A stretch of DNA of 35,508 nucleotides from an uncultured Methylobacillus sp. (GCA_946478865.1 CAMLDO010000021.1:1-35508); one strand, 5' to 3'; positions 1 to 9,026 are shown, numbered from the stretch's first letter. Notes: generated by a model from the letters alone, not told the origin. A program made the numbers and translations.

Positions 1-1556
1 CCGACAGCGTGGAATACATGGTCAACGCGCACTGTGCCGACGCGCTGGTGTGCATTTCCAATTGCGACAAGATCACCCCGGGCATGCTCATGGCTGCGCT
101 GCGCCTCAATATCCCGGTGGTATTCGTCTCCGGCGGCCCGATGGAGGCCGGCAAGGTTGACTGGAATGGCGGCATCCGCAAGCTGGACCTCGTGGATGCA
201 ATGGTCGAAGCTGCCGACAGCCATGTCAGCGATGCCGATGTGGCTGCGGTCGAACGCTCCGCCTGCCCGACCTGCGGTTCCTGCTCCGGCATGTTCACCG
301 CCAACTCGATGAACTGCTTGACCGAAGCGCTCGGCCTCTCGCTGCCCGGCAACGGTTCCACGCTGGCTACGCACGCCGACCGCAAACAGTTGTTCCTGCG
401 CGCCGGCCGCCTCATCGTCGATCTCGCCAAGCGTTATTACGAACAGGATGATGCCTCCGTGCTGCCGCGCTCGATCGCGACGTTCGAGGCGTTCCAGAAC
501 GCGATGAGCCTGGACGTGGCAATGGGCGGCTCCACTAACACGGTGTTGCACCTGCTGGCCGCCGCACATGAAGCGGGTGTCGATTTCACCATGTCCGACA
601 TCGACGCGATTTCGCGCCGCGTGCCCTGTTTGTCCAAGGTGGCCCCGGCGACGCAGAAATATCACATGGAAGACGTGCATCGTGCCGGCGGCGTGATGGG
701 CATCCTGGGCGAATTGGACCGCGCCGGCCTGATTCACCGTGATATCCCCACCGTGCACAGCGCCAACATGGGCGCCGCGCTGGAGCAGTGGGATATCCGC
801 CGCACGCAGGATGCTGCCGTGCGCGATTTCTTCCGAGCAGCACCGGGCGGCATTCCGACGACTATCGCGTTCAGCCAGTCGATGCGTTACCCTGAACTGG
901 ACGAAGACCGCGCTGAGGGCTGCATCCGCGACAAAGCGAACGCTTACTCGCAGGACGGCGGCCTGGCTGTTCTACACGGCAACATTGCGCTCGATGGCTG
1001 CATCGTCAAGACTGCGGGCGTGGATGAAAGCATTCTCAAGTTCACCGGACGTGCACGCATTTTCGAAAGCCAGGATTCGGCAGTGGAAGCCATTCTCGGC
1101 GACGAGATCGTGGCCGGCGACGTGGTGGTGATCCGCTACGAAGGCCCGCGCGGCGGCCCCGGCATGCAGGAAATGCTGTACCCGACCAGCTATCTCAAGT
1201 CCAAGGGGTTGGGCAAGGCCTGCGCACTGCTCACCGACGGCCGCTTCTCGGGCGGTACCTCGGGCCTGTCCATCGGTCATGCCTCGCCGGAAGCGGCGGA
1301 GGGCGGCGCGATTGGTTTGGTGGAAGAGGGCGACACCATCGAGATCGATATTCCAAACCGTCGCATTCATCTGGCCGTGTCCGTGGAAGAACTGCAGGCG
1401 CGTCGCGAGAAGATGGAGGCCCTGGGTGTTCATGCCTGGAAGCCGGCCAATCGTCAGCGTCAGGTTTCGCCGGCTTTGCGTGCTTATGCTGCGATGACGA
1501 CTTCGGCTGCCAAGGGCGCGGTACGCGACGTTTCCCAAGTCGAGAAGCGCAAGTAA
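1..1556 (+). CDS. ilvD: Dihydroxy-acid dehydratase, 5' end cut off by the window
   Basis: Dehydrates 2,3-dihydroxy-isovalerate and its isoleucine-pathway homologue to 2-oxo acids, the third shared step of branched-chain amino-acid synthesis, using an Fe-S cluster. The reading frame is already open at base 3 (D-S-V-E-Y-M) and 518 residues remain. By comparison with my recollection of the E. coli enzyme, about 100 N-terminal residues lie outside the window. Cluster-ligand motifs NCDKITPGM and [11 protein letters not shown] are present, as is the family C-terminal block [17 protein letters not shown]. It is a paralogue of edd in this same window, but the CPTCGSC motif and the close overall match mark it as IlvD. 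The gene ends at TAA (1554-1556) and is followed by a palindrome array rather than a U-tract terminator. Identification is firm. Confidence 0.97.
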   Translation, partial: DSVEYMVNAHCADALVCISNCDKITPGMLMAALRLNIPVVFVSGGPMEAGKVDWNGGIRKLDLVDAMVEAADSHVSDADVAAVERSACPTCGSCSGMFTANSMNCLTEALGLSLPGNGSTLATHADRKQLFLRAGRLIVDLAKRYYEQDDASVLPRSIATFEAFQNAMSLDVAMGGSTNTVLHLLAAAHEAGVDFTMSDIDAISRRVPCLSKVAPATQKYHMEDVHRAGGVMGILGELDRAGLIHRDIPTVHSANMGAALEQWDIRRTQDAAVRDFFRAAPGGIPTTIAFSQSMRYPELDEDRAEGCIRDKANAYSQDGGLAVLHGNIALDGCIVKTAGVDESILKFTGRARIFESQDSAVEAILGDEIVAGDVVVIRYEGPRGGPGMQEMLYPTSYLKSKGLGKACALLTDGRFSGGTSGLSIGHASPEAAEGGAIGLVEEGDTIEIDIPNRRIHLAVSVEELQARREKMEALGVHAWKPANRQRQVSPALRAYAAMTTSAAKGAVRDVSQVEKRK

Positions 1557-1570
1557 TTAAATTACAACGA

Positions 1571-1678
1571 TCTGCCGGTCACGACCGGCAGACAATGCGG
1601 GACTCCGGCAACTCGGAGTATCGAGTATGCGGCGTGGTCGCATACCTGGATCAACGGCGGCATCTCAAGATGCCGCCG
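1571..1678. repeat. Array of four successive palindromes/hairpins
   Basis: Four inverted repeats follow each other with 5 to 9 bp between them: 1571-1580/1583-1592 (10-bp arms, 2-nt centre), 1602-1607/1614-1619 (6-bp arms), 1625-1631/1639-1645 (7-bp arms) and 1655-1665/1668-1678 (11-bp arms, 2-nt centre). All arms pair perfectly. None is followed by a T-run on either strand, so this is not an ordinary intrinsic terminator. The arm sequences differ from each other, so it is not a simple tandem repeat. It lies between ilvD and the TTG start at 1716. It could be a structured RNA leader or 3' UTR, or a set of protein-binding dyads. Function unknown. Confidence 0.75.
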
Positions 1679-1715
1679 AATTACCAAAATAATCAGACCG
1701 TAAAGGTTACCAAGC

Positions 1716-2816
1716 TTGCACACTGTTCTGATCCTGGGGGGATACGGGAATTTCGGAACCATCATCAGCCGCGCGCTCGCGCGGGATGAGGGCCTGCGCC
1801 TGCTCATCGCCGGCCGCGATGCGGCCAAGGCGCGCCGGTTCGCCCTCGAACTTGGCCTGACGGAACAGCAGGGCATCGCGCTCGATGCCGACGTTACCTC
1901 GCTGGTCAAACAGCTGGCGGCGCTGCAGGTCAATACCGTCATTCACACCGCAGGGCCTTTTCAGAATCAGGATTATCGGGTCGCCCAGGCTTGTATTGCG
2001 GCGGGATGTCATTATCTCGATCTCGCCGATGGCCGCGATTTTGTGGCCAATATCGGCAAGCTGGACGCCGCGGCGCGAGAGGCGGGCGTACTCATCGTCA
2101 GCGGCGCGAGTTCCGTTCCGGCACTTTCCTCGGCTGTTGTCGATTACTTCCTGCCGCAATTTTCCCGTCTCGACGCAATTCGGCATGGCATTGTCTCTGG
2201 AGCTAGGACTCCCGGGCTTGCCACAGTGCGCGCCGTACTTGGATATTGCGGAAAGCCGTTTACCCGGCTCGAAGGCGGTTACTGGAAAGGCGTGCTCGGC
2301 TGGCAAGGGCTGCATCGCCGACGCTATCCCGAGCCCATCGGCGAGCGCTGGCTCGGCAATTGCGACGTCCCCGATCTCGCGCTTTTTCCGCAGCGTTACC
2401 CCGGCGTCAAGAACGTCACCTTCCATGCCGGGCTGGGTGTGCCGCTGGCTCATCTCGCCACCTGGGCATGTTCCTGGCTAGTGCGTTGGCGGTTGGTAGG
2501 CAATATGGCGCAATTTGCCAAGCCGCTGCACTGGCTCAGCCGCCGGCTGGAGATATTCGGGCCGCAGGAATCGGCAATGCACATGGAGCTGAGCGGCACA
2601 GGCCAAGACGGAAAGGCTTTGACCCGCACCTGGCACATCATCGCCCGCCAGCATCATGGTCCTTACATTCCTTGTGGAGCCGCGATCGTGCTCGCCCGCA
2701 AACTGGCAAGCGGAAAACTGAATGAACGCGGTGCCATGCCGTGTGTCGGACTGCTAACGCTGGATGAATACGTGAATGCGCTGGCCGGGCTGGATATCCG
2801 GCAGATACACGGCTGA
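1716..2816 (+). CDS. Saccharopine-dehydrogenase-like NAD(P)-binding oxidoreductase
   Basis: 366 residues. The N-terminus has a Rossmann dinucleotide-binding fold with the glycine motif GGYGNFG at residues 8-14, followed by a basic loop (AGRDAAKAR) suggestive of NADP. The block VIHTAGPFQNQDY and the C-x-Y-L-D-L-A-D segment (GCHYLDLADGRDF) are typical of the saccharopine dehydrogenase NADP-binding superfamily. The substrate is not predictable; true lysine metabolism is unlikely without the usual C-terminal domain. The start is TTG at 1716, chosen because AAAGG (1702-1706) sits about 9 nt upstream and the Rossmann strand begins immediately. A DUF2269 gene follows after only 3 bp, then a sugar-phosphate mutarotase, so the three are probably co-transcribed. 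The family call is good, the function is unknown. Confidence 0.8.
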   Translation: MHTVLILGGYGNFGTIISRALARDEGLRLLIAGRDAAKARRFALELGLTEQQGIALDADVTSLVKQLAALQVNTVIHTAGPFQNQDYRVAQACIAAGCHYLDLADGRDFVANIGKLDAAAREAGVLIVSGASSVPALSSAVVDYFLPQFSRLDAIRHGIVSGARTPGLATVRAVLGYCGKPFTRLEGGYWKGVLGWQGLHRRRYPEPIGERWLGNCDVPDLALFPQRYPGVKNVTFHAGLGVPLAHLATWACSWLVRWRLVGNMAQFAKPLHWLSRRLEIFGPQESAMHMELSGTGQDGKALTRTWHIIARQHHGPYIPCGAAIVLARKLASGKLNERGAMPCVGLLTLDEYVNALAGLDIRQIHG

Positions 2817-2819
2817 CGC

Positions 2820-3311
2820 ATGGAATATCTGCTGCTCAAATGGATGCACATCCTGAGTGCCACCCTGATGTTCGGCACGGGTCTGGGCACCGCTTTTTAC
2901 AAATGGACCACTGACCGCAGCGGCGATGTGCGCAGTATCGCGGTGGTAATGGAGCGTGTCGTGCTGGCCGACTGGCTGTTTACCACGCCGGCAGCACTCA
3001 TACAGCCGATCACCGGCTTATGGATGGTCAGCCTCGCAGGTTGGCCGCTTGCTCATGGATGGGTGGCCTGGGCCATAGGGCTTTACCTGTTGGCCGGCGC
3101 CTGCTGGCTTCCTGTCGTCTGGCAGCAGATCGAAATGCTGCGCTTGTCCCGTCTCTCTGCCGCCAGCGACCAACCGCTGCCGGAACGCTACTGGCGTCTT
3201 TGCCGCTACTGGATGGTGCTGGGCGTGATCGCCTTTAGCGCCATGGTTGCGGTATATGGCCTGATGGTATTCAAACCCGAAGCGGCTGTGTTTGCCGTTC
3301 TGTTCGAATGA
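2820..3311 (+). CDS. DUF2269-family integral membrane protein
   Basis: 163 residues, strongly hydrophobic, with about four membrane-spanning segments (roughly residues 5-25, 47-68, 76-98 and 128-150). The opening (LLKWMHILSATLMFGTGLG) with an early histidine after a tryptophan, and the later W-x-x-x-x-P segment, fit the DUF2269 family, whose role is not established. Related small multi-span proteins with early histidines can bind heme, but I see no proof here. The ATG lies 3 bp after the stop of the upstream oxidoreductase and no clear Shine-Dalgarno sequence is visible, which suggests translational coupling. The two genes may serve one membrane-linked redox function (inference). Confidence 0.75.
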   Translation: MEYLLLKWMHILSATLMFGTGLGTAFYKWTTDRSGDVRSIAVVMERVVLADWLFTTPAALIQPITGLWMVSLAGWPLAHGWVAWAIGLYLLAGACWLPVVWQQIEMLRLSRLSAASDQPLPERYWRLCRYWMVLGVIAFSAMVAVYGLMVFKPEAAVFAVLFE

Positions 3312-3323
3312 AAAGGTATGACC

Positions 3324-4223
3324 ATGAACCTTGAAGAACTCAATTCCAGGTATGCGCTGGGACACCAGCTCAAATTCACTCAGGACGCCAATGGCCTCAT
3401 CGTCGCCGAAATAGAGAATTCGCTTGCATCCGCGCGACTCGCCCTGCAAGGCGCGCATCTGCTGGAATGGCGGCCGCGCTCGACTTCCTTGCCGGTGGTC
3501 TGGTATTCCCCCAAGGCGCAATTGCTCGAAGGCAAGCCGCCGCATAGCGGCGCGCCGGTATGCTGGCCATGGTTCGGCATGCATCCGGGTGCTCCGGATT
3601 TCCCCGCGCACGGTTTTGCTCGCAGCCAGCCGTGGGAGGTGATTGCTACCGACAACGAGAATGGAGCCACTCGCCTCACTCTGCGTCTGCTGCCCCATCC
3701 TGAGACCCATCTGCAATGGTCGCATTCCTCGCTGCTCACGCTGGACGTGATAGTGGGCGAAACGTTGCATATGACGCTGACGACCACCAATACCGGGGAC
3801 GAGGCGTTCGAGATCACCGAGGCACTGCATACCTATTTCCAGGTAGCCGATATCGCCCATGTTCGGGTTCTGGGGCTGGAGGATTGCTCTTACCTCGACA
3901 AGGTGGAGAATTTCGCGAAGAAGGAGCAAGTCGGCCCGGTTACCTTCAGCGGCGAGACCGACCGTGTGTATGTCGATACCGCAGCTGAATGCATCATTGA
4001 AGATCCGGGGTTGCGCCGCCGCATTCGTGTCGCTAAATCCGGGAGCGCGACAACCGTGGTGTGGACGCCTTGGCGTGACAAGGCAGCCGGCATGAGCGAT
4101 GTGGGCGAGGAGTGGCCCCACATGGTATGCGTGGAGTCCGCCAATGCTGCGCATAATGCTGTCACCATCGCGCCGCGCAGCACTCATGCGCTGGTCGTGG
4201 AGTACAGTACCGAGCCATTGTGA
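3324..4223 (+). CDS. D-hexose-6-phosphate mutarotase (YeaD-like aldose 1-epimerase fold)
   Basis: Interconverts alpha and beta anomers of glucose 6-phosphate and related hexose phosphates in the cytoplasm. The protein is about 299 residues, normal for the family. Family features include the early block GAHLLEWRP, a PVCWPWFG segment, the pair GFARSQPWEV and the catalytic-histidine motif EALHTYF, with a late WTPW...MVCVE region. Two ATGs compete, at 3318 and 3324. The purine run AAAAGG (3311-3316) is too close to the first and well spaced from the second, so I prefer 3324. The gene follows DUF2269 by 12 bp. A mutarotase would suit a cell that sends glucose 6-phosphate into the Entner-Doudoroff route encoded later in the window (inference). 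Confidence 0.88.
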   Translation: MNLEELNSRYALGHQLKFTQDANGLIVAEIENSLASARLALQGAHLLEWRPRSTSLPVVWYSPKAQLLEGKPPHSGAPVCWPWFGMHPGAPDFPAHGFARSQPWEVIATDNENGATRLTLRLLPHPETHLQWSHSSLLTLDVIVGETLHMTLTTTNTGDEAFEITEALHTYFQVADIAHVRVLGLEDCSYLDKVENFAKKEQVGPVTFSGETDRVYVDTAAECIIEDPGLRRRIRVAKSGSATTVVWTPWRDKAAGMSDVGEEWPHMVCVESANAAHNAVTIAPRSTHALVVEYSTEPL

Positions 4224-4368
4224 TCGATGTAGGAAGAAGGGACGAACGGACTAGCCGGAACGCTGAACCGTTGATTGAAAAATCATGTCAACGCATGAGC
4301 ATGCAAAGGCGTTGAATGCTTGCCTGCCATCGCTGACTGGGACGCCTTGCAGACGACCTTGAAGCCCC

Positions 4369-4398
4369 TTGGCAATGTGGGTGAAACACGTTTATGAT
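4369..4398 (+). promoter_or_regulatory. Predicted sigma70-type promoter for the cytochrome c gene
   Basis: A TTGGCA box (4369-4374, 5 of 6 consensus) is separated by 18 bp from TATGAT (4393-4398, 5 of 6). Transcription would start near 4405, giving a leader of about 59 nt before the cytochrome c ATG. The 240-bp gap before the gene and the terminator after it support a single-gene transcript. This is prediction from sequence only. Confidence 0.45.
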
Positions 4399-4463
4399 TG
4401 CTTACCTTAATTGGGTAGTCGCTTAACTGGTTTTATTACAAGATCGAAATCGAAGGAGTAAAC

Positions 4464-4784
4464 ATGAAAGCAATGATGATGGCGGTCGCTGCCGCTGGTT
4501 CCCTGATGATCGCCGGCCACGCAAGCGCCGACGCTGCTGCTCAAGCATTGGCTCAAAAGAGCGGCTGCCTGGCTTGCCACAGTGTAGACAAGAAGGTGCT
4601 GGGCCCGTCCTACAAGGATGTGGCTGCCAAGTACAAGGGCCAGAAGGACGCTGAAGCGAAGCTGGTCGAGAAGGTCAAGAAGGGTGGTAGCGGCGTGTGG
4701 GGCCCGATCCCGATGCCGGCGAACAGCCCGCAAGTGAAGGATGAGGACATCAAGACCATCGTCAAGTGGGTTCTGTCCCTGTAA
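4464..4784 (+). CDS. Class I cytochrome c (c551/c552 type), periplasmic
   Basis: A small mono-heme electron carrier. 106 residues with a signal peptide of about 22 residues ending ...GHASA, so it is exported. The heme-binding motif C-L-A-C-H is at residues 35-39, followed by the lysine-rich HSVDKKVLGPSYKDVA segment. The axial methionine lies in GPIPMPANSP, and a C-terminal helix IKTIVKWVLSL closes the fold; all are hallmarks of cytochrome c551/c552. GAAGGAG (4452-4458) is an excellent ribosome-binding site 5 nt from the ATG. The partner (terminal oxidase, denitrification enzyme or another dehydrogenase) cannot be told from this window, since no oxidase or reductase genes are adjacent. It appears monocistronic. 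Confidence 0.95.
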   Translation: MKAMMMAVAAAGSLMIAGHASADAAAQALAQKSGCLACHSVDKKVLGPSYKDVAAKYKGQKDAEAKLVEKVKKGGSGVWGPIPMPANSPQVKDEDIKTIVKWVLSL

Positions 4785-4810
4785 TTTGCCATAAGCAGAT
4801 TGCAAGCAAA

Positions 4811-4836
4811 AAGCCGGTCAATCGACCGGCTTTTTT
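4811..4836. terminator. Bidirectional intrinsic terminator between cytochrome c and APC genes
   Basis: GCCGGTC (4813-4819), a 4-nt AATC loop, then GACCGGC (4824-4830) followed by TTTTTT (4831-4836). On the other strand the hairpin is followed by the complement of the AAAAA run at 4808-4812, so it can also stop transcription of the convergent transporter gene ending at 4854. Confidence 0.92.
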
Positions 4837-4853
4837 ATTGCCCTGCTTCCCTC

Positions 4854-6260
4854 TTATGTAGTCACATGGCGCAGTTTGCTATGCCGGATCGAGTAGGCGA
4901 AATAGAAGACGACGCCAACAACCACCCATGTCATGAAGCGGTGCCAGGTCCCTGCCGGCAGGAACACCATGAGTGCCGTGCAGGAGAGTACACCCAGTAC
5001 GGGGATGACAGGGTGCCAGGGATTCCTGAAGGGGCGATGCAAATCGGGTTGGCGCACGCGCAGCACGATGACGCCCACGCAAACCATCACGAAACTGGCT
5101 AGCGTGCCGATATTGACCGTTTCTGCCAGTGCCCCGAGGGGGAAGAACCCAGCCACCAGGGAAACGACAAAGCCGCACATCAGAATAATGCGTACCGGCG
5201 TATGACGATCCGGATCTACTTTGGAGAATACCGGGGAAATCAGGCCATCCCGACTCATGGCAAACAGGATGCGGGTCAGGCCGTACAGCAGTACCAGCAG
5301 GACCGTGATGAGCCCTGCGAGCACGCCGGTAGCGACGAGTGTAGACGACCATGTGTACCCGATCTTGGTCAGGGCATACGCTACCGGGGAAGAAACATTC
5401 AATTCCTGGTAAGGGACGATGCCAGTCAGCAGGCCGGAAACCAGAATATAGACGATGGTGCAGAAGGTGAGCGAAGCGATCAGGCCGATAGGCAAATCGC
5501 GCTGCGGGTTCTTGGCTTCTTCGGCGGCGGTCGATACGGCATCGAATCCGAAATAGGCAAAAAAGACCAGCGAGGCGCCCGCAAGCACACCTATGGTTTT
5601 GCCGTCAGGCAGGGTGTCATACCATCCGAACGGGATAAAGGGGTGCCAGTAATCGGTATTCAGGTGCAAGGCGGCAATCGCGATGAAGATGACGATGGTA
5701 CTCAGCTTGACGACCACCATGATGTTGTTGAAGCGCGCGCTTTCCTTGACGCCGACAATAAGAAGCAGGGTAAGCAGCCAGATGATGGTGAATGCTGGCA
5801 GATTGATGATGCCGCCGAGACTGGGAGCGCGGGTCCAGGCTTCCGGCAAAGTCAGCCCGAAATTGCTCAGGGTGTTGATGAAATATCCGGACCAGCCGTT
5901 GGCGACGGCTGCGGCCCCAACCCCATATTCCAATAGTAGTATCCAGCCGATGACCCAGGCGAAGAATTCGCCGAAAGCCACGTAACTGTAACTGTAAGCG
6001 CTGCCCGAGCCGCCTATCGAGGCGGCAAGTTCGGCATACGACAAGGCGGCGAAAGCCGATGCGATACCGGCAAAAACGAAGGACAGCACAACAGCGGGGC
6101 CAGACTGAGTGGCCGCGGCAAGGCCGGTCAGCACGAAAATCCCGGTACCGATGGCGCATCCGATCCCCAGCAGGGCGAGATCAAACGCGCTCAGGCATTT
6201 CTTCAGACCGCTGTCGCCGTGAGGCACGAGCGGTTTGGTGCGTAACAACTGGGCTAGCAT
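4854..6260 (-). CDS. APC-superfamily amino-acid permease (CAT/YfnA type)
   Basis: Inner-membrane amino-acid transporter, 468 residues with about twelve membrane-spanning helices, the normal architecture of the cationic-amino-acid-transporter branch of the APC superfamily. The first helix carries the substrate-contact motif IGCAIGTGIFVLTG, and helices 2-3 carry SYAELAASIGGSGSAYSYSY. FFAYFGFDAVSTAAEEAKNP is the conserved helix 6-7 loop, and YGLTRILFAMSRDGL follows helix 8. The start is placed at 6260 because GGGAG lies about 7 nt upstream; the frame stays open further upstream to 6356 but that extension is hydrophilic and unlike the family. The exact substrate is not predictable. It is the downstream partner of a sodium:alanine-type symporter on the same strand (124 bp apart). 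Confidence 0.9.
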   Translation of the reverse strand: MLAQLLRTKPLVPHGDSGLKKCLSAFDLALLGIGCAIGTGIFVLTGLAAATQSGPAVVLSFVFAGIASAFAALSYAELAASIGGSGSAYSYSYVAFGEFFAWVIGWILLLEYGVGAAAVANGWSGYFINTLSNFGLTLPEAWTRAPSLGGIINLPAFTIIWLLTLLLIVGVKESARFNNIMVVVKLSTIVIFIAIAALHLNTDYWHPFIPFGWYDTLPDGKTIGVLAGASLVFFAYFGFDAVSTAAEEAKNPQRDLPIGLIASLTFCTIVYILVSGLLTGIVPYQELNVSSPVAYALTKIGYTWSSTLVATGVLAGLITVLLVLLYGLTRILFAMSRDGLISPVFSKVDPDRHTPVRIILMCGFVVSLVAGFFPLGALAETVNIGTLASFVMVCVGVIVLRVRQPDLHRPFRNPWHPVIPVLGVLSCTALMVFLPAGTWHRFMTWVVVGVVFYFAYSIRHSKLRHVTT

Positions 6261-6384
6261 GTTTTCTCCCTGATTTTGATTGCGGTTAGATTCACCAAGG
6301 GTTTCGCCAAGGCCAGTCGCCCCCGTCTGACCCAACAACTGGACCAGGTGCCGCATGGTGAACGTGCATCATGATGCTTCTGCC

Positions 6385-7707
6385 TCAACGCTTGAAATAA
6401 CGTTCTGTTTCGCTCTTGATCACTTTCGAGAGCAACAACAATCCGATCAGGTTGGGGAGTGCCATCATGCCGTTCATCAGATCGGAGAAATTCCAGACGA
6501 ATTCCAGACTGGTCGTGGAGCCGACGATCACCGCTGCGATGAAGAAGATGCGATAGATGCGGATGGAGCGCGGGCCGAAAAGATACTCCACGGCTTTTTC
6601 GCCGTAATAGTTCCACCCGATGAGCGTGGAGTAGGCGAACAACGCCGTTGCCAGCGCGACGATGAGCGTGCCGGTATGCCCCAGGGTTTCCGCCATGCTG
6701 CTGCTGGTCAACTCCGCTGGGCTAACGCCTTCCATCCAGCGGGTGGCCGTCAGGATGACGAGCGCCGTCATTGTGCAGACGACGAGCGTATCGATGAAGG
6801 TCTGCGTCATGCTCACCAAAGCTTGCTTGACCGGATCGTTGGTTCGGGCGGCCGCTGCGGCAATCGGTGCCGAGCCGAGCCCCGATTCGTTGGAGAACAC
6901 GCCGCGGGCGATACCGTAGCGCATCGCTGCGGCAATCGTCGCGCCGGCAAAGCCGCCAGTAGCTGCAGCGGGATTGAATGCATGATAGAAAATCAGCCCG
7001 AGCGCGTGCGGGATTTCGGAGGCATTCAGCGCCAGCACGAACAGCGAAGCCGCGACATAGCCGATGATCATGAACGGCACGAGGAACGAAGTGAAACGGC
7101 CGATGGAGCGAATACCGCCGAGAATGACCAGCGCGGTCAGCACCATGAGGACCAGGCCGGTTACAAGCGGATCGATGTTGAAGGTGCTCTGGAAAATCTT
7201 CGCAGTGGCATTCGCCTGCGTCATGTTGCCGATGCCGAAAGCAGCCAGCGAGGTGAAGATTGCGAACAGCGTGCCGAGCCAGGGCAGGCCGGCGCCTTTC
7301 GCCAGGTAGTACATCGGGCCGCCGCGCATGCCGTACTCGCCTTTTTCCCGGTATTTCACCGCCAGCACGGCTTCGGAGTATTTGGTCACCATGCCCACCA
7401 GGCCGGTCATCCACATCCAGAACACGGCGCCGGGTCCACCCATGCTGATGGCGGTGGCAACCCCGACGATGTTTCCTATGCCCACGGTTGCCGCCAATGC
7501 GGTCATCAAGGCCTGGAAGTGACTGATGTCGCCTTCGTGATGGTGTTCCTTGTGGAAAATGAGGCGGAAAGCATGAGGCAGTGCGCGGAACTGCAGGCCT
7601 TTGAGGAGGATGGTAAGGTAGAGACCGGTCCCGACCAGCAGGATCAGCATGGGGGGGCCCCAGACCCAGTTCGACAATGTTCCGATCAACGCTTCGATGG
7701 CTTCCAT
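6385..7707 (-). CDS. Sodium:alanine symporter family (AGCS) transporter
   Basis: Sodium-coupled uptake of alanine or glycine across the inner membrane. 440 residues, the usual family length, with about ten to eleven hydrophobic helices. Signature blocks are [18 protein letters not shown] near residue 75, [41 protein letters not shown] around residue 275 and [19 protein letters not shown]. The start at 7707 has GGGGAG about 5 nt upstream on the minus strand. With the APC permease downstream, the pair may form an amino-acid uptake unit; sodium dependence is inferred from the family only. Confidence 0.94.
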   Translation of the reverse strand: MEAIEALIGTLSNWVWGPPMLILLVGTGLYLTILLKGLQFRALPHAFRLIFHKEHHHEGDISHFQALMTALAATVGIGNIVGVATAISMGGPGAVFWMWMTGLVGMVTKYSEAVLAVKYREKGEYGMRGGPMYYLAKGAGLPWLGTLFAIFTSLAAFGIGNMTQANATAKIFQSTFNIDPLVTGLVLMVLTALVILGGIRSIGRFTSFLVPFMIIGYVAASLFVLALNASEIPHALGLIFYHAFNPAAATGGFAGATIAAAMRYGIARGVFSNESGLGSAPIAAAAARTNDPVKQALVSMTQTFIDTLVVCTMTALVILTATRWMEGVSPAELTSSSMAETLGHTGTLIVALATALFAYSTLIGWNYYGEKAVEYLFGPRSIRIYRIFFIAAVIVGSTTSLEFVWNFSDLMNGMMALPNLIGLLLLSKVIKSETERYFKR

Positions 7708-7800
7708 ATTCTCCCCTTGTTTGTTCTGCGGGAATTATGACAGAAACCTGAGGGTCTTAAAGGCCGGTTTATGCTGAATGCATTTGGAGCCGTTGGGGGA

Positions 7801-7862
7801 TTTGACGTTCCTTCAGCATCTGAGGCACATTTGGCAAGTCCGAAGCTGATCCGGACGTCAAA
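7801..7862 (+). promoter_or_regulatory. Long imperfect stem-loop upstream of the Pmp3/YqaE gene
   Basis: TTTGACGT (7801-7808) pairs perfectly with ACGTCAAA (7855-7862), and just inside it TCAGC (7813-7817) pairs with GCTGA (7845-7849), leaving a 4/5-nt internal loop and a 27-nt terminal region. The structure ends 25 bp before the ATG at 7888. It could be a leader RNA fold or an operator dyad. No function is assigned. Confidence 0.5.
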
Positions 7863-7887
7863 ACGACAAGAAACTTAGAGGGAAAAC

Positions 7888-8082
7888 ATGCGACTGATTA
7901 TTGCCCTGATACTGCCATGGCTGACATTCTTTACGATCGGCCGTCCGATAGCCGGCATCATCTGTCTGATCCTGCAATTGACCGTGCTGGGCTGGGTGCC
8001 CGCGACGATCTGGGCAGTCTATGCCCTCAGCCAGTACAAGACCGACCAGAAGATCGAAGCGGCTCTCAAGCAGAAAGCCTAG
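7888..8082 (+). CDS. Pmp3/YqaE (UPF0057) family small membrane protein
   Basis: 64 residues with two hydrophobic segments (about 3-28 and 29-50) joined by the family core [12 protein letters not shown], then a short polar tail ([16 protein letters not shown]). Pmp3-family proteolipids are linked in yeast and plants to cation and salt tolerance; the bacterial role is poorly known. The ribosome-binding site AGAGGGA lies about 6 nt before the ATG. The gene is convergent with hemF and their stop codons overlap in the four bases CTAG at 8079-8082. It has its own 180-bp upstream region with an imperfect stem-loop. Confidence 0.85.
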   Translation: MRLIIALILPWLTFFTIGRPIAGIICLILQLTVLGWVPATIWAVYALSQYKTDQKIEAALKQKA

Positions 8083-8978
8083 GACAGCCAGTCCTTGCCG
8101 GTGAGGTAGTCGGCGTAGAGCTTCGCTTCCGATGAACCCGCCTCCGGTCGCCAGTCATAACGCCATTTGACGATGGGGGGCAGCGACATGAGGATGGATT
8201 CGGTGCGTCCGCCCGATTGCAGGCCGAATAGCGTGCCGCGGTCGAACACCAGGTTGAATTCCACATAGCGTCCGCGACGATAGGCCTGGAAGTCGCGTTC
8301 GCGCTCACCGTAAGGTGTGTCCTTGCGACGTTGGAGAACGGGCAGATAAGCATTGAGAAAGCTGTCGCCGACGCTCTTCACCATCGCAAAGCTTTGGTCG
8401 AATCCGGCCGCGTTGAAGTCGTCGAAGAACACGCCGCCAATGCCGCGCGGCTCCTTGCGATGCTTCAGGTAGAAGTATTCATCGCACCAGCGTTTGAAGC
8501 GCGGATACAGGTCTGCACCGAACGGATCGAGTGCCTGCTTGCAGGTGCGATGGAAATGAACTGCGTCCTCATCAAAGCCATAGTAGGGCGTCAAATCCAT
8601 GCCGCCGCCGAACCACCACACCGGTTCTTCGCCCGGCTTGGTGGCGATGAAGCAGCGCACGTTCATGTGAACCGTAGGGGCGTATGGATTGCGTGGATGC
8701 AGCACCAGTGAAACACCCGCAGCCTCGAAGCCACGTCCTGCCAGTTCCGGCCGGTTCGCGCTGGCCGAGGGTGGCAGGCGATCGCCGGTCACATGCGAGA
8801 AATTCACCCCGCCTCGCTCGAAGACATTTCCCTCCTCGATGACGCAACTGATGCCGCCTCCGCCTTCGGGTCGTTGCCAGCTGTCGTGCAGGAAATTCTT
8901 GCCGTCGACCAGTTCCAGCGATTCGACGATGCGCTGCTGCAGTCCGGTGAAATAATCGATGATGAGGCGGGTGTCCAT
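8079..8978 (-). CDS. hemF: Oxygen-dependent coproporphyrinogen III oxidase
   Basis: Converts coproporphyrinogen III to protoporphyrinogen IX with molecular oxygen, in the cytoplasm. About 299 residues, matching the family. Diagnostic blocks are [68 protein letters not shown] and [19 protein letters not shown]. The ATG at 8978 aligns with the usual family N-terminus; a TTG 15 bp upstream is possible, and neither has a good Shine-Dalgarno sequence. It appears to be the last gene of the dusB-fis-purH-purD-tsaC-hemF run, 48 bp after tsaC. Its presence implies an aerobic or microaerobic lifestyle. Confidence 0.96.
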   Translation of the reverse strand: MDTRLIIDYFTGLQQRIVESLELVDGKNFLHDSWQRPEGGGGISCVIEEGNVFERGGVNFSHVTGDRLPPSASANRPELAGRGFEAAGVSLVLHPRNPYAPTVHMNVRCFIATKPGEEPVWWFGGGMDLTPYYGFDEDAVHFHRTCKQALDPFGADLYPRFKRWCDEYFYLKHRKEPRGIGGVFFDDFNAAGFDQSFAMVKSVGDSFLNAYLPVLQRRKDTPYGERERDFQAYRRGRYVEFNLVFDRGTLFGLQSGGRTESILMSLPPIVKWRYDWRPEAGSSEAKLYADYLTGKDWLS

Positions 8979-9026
8979 GGGGAATACGTTCAAAAATGAG
9001 AGGTCATTGTAGCGCAGACGTGCGGG

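Noticed and set aside
4811..4836. Similarity of the cytochrome c terminator stem (GCCGGTC/GACCGGC) to the first palindrome at 1571-1592
   Set aside because: The shared core is only 7 bp per arm, is common in GC-rich terminators, and the flanks differ, so it is not treated as a repeat family.
6355..7740. A 461-codon open frame antisense to the AGCS transporter
   Set aside because: The transporter has all family motifs; the opposite frame is a typical His/Gln/Arg-rich shadow.
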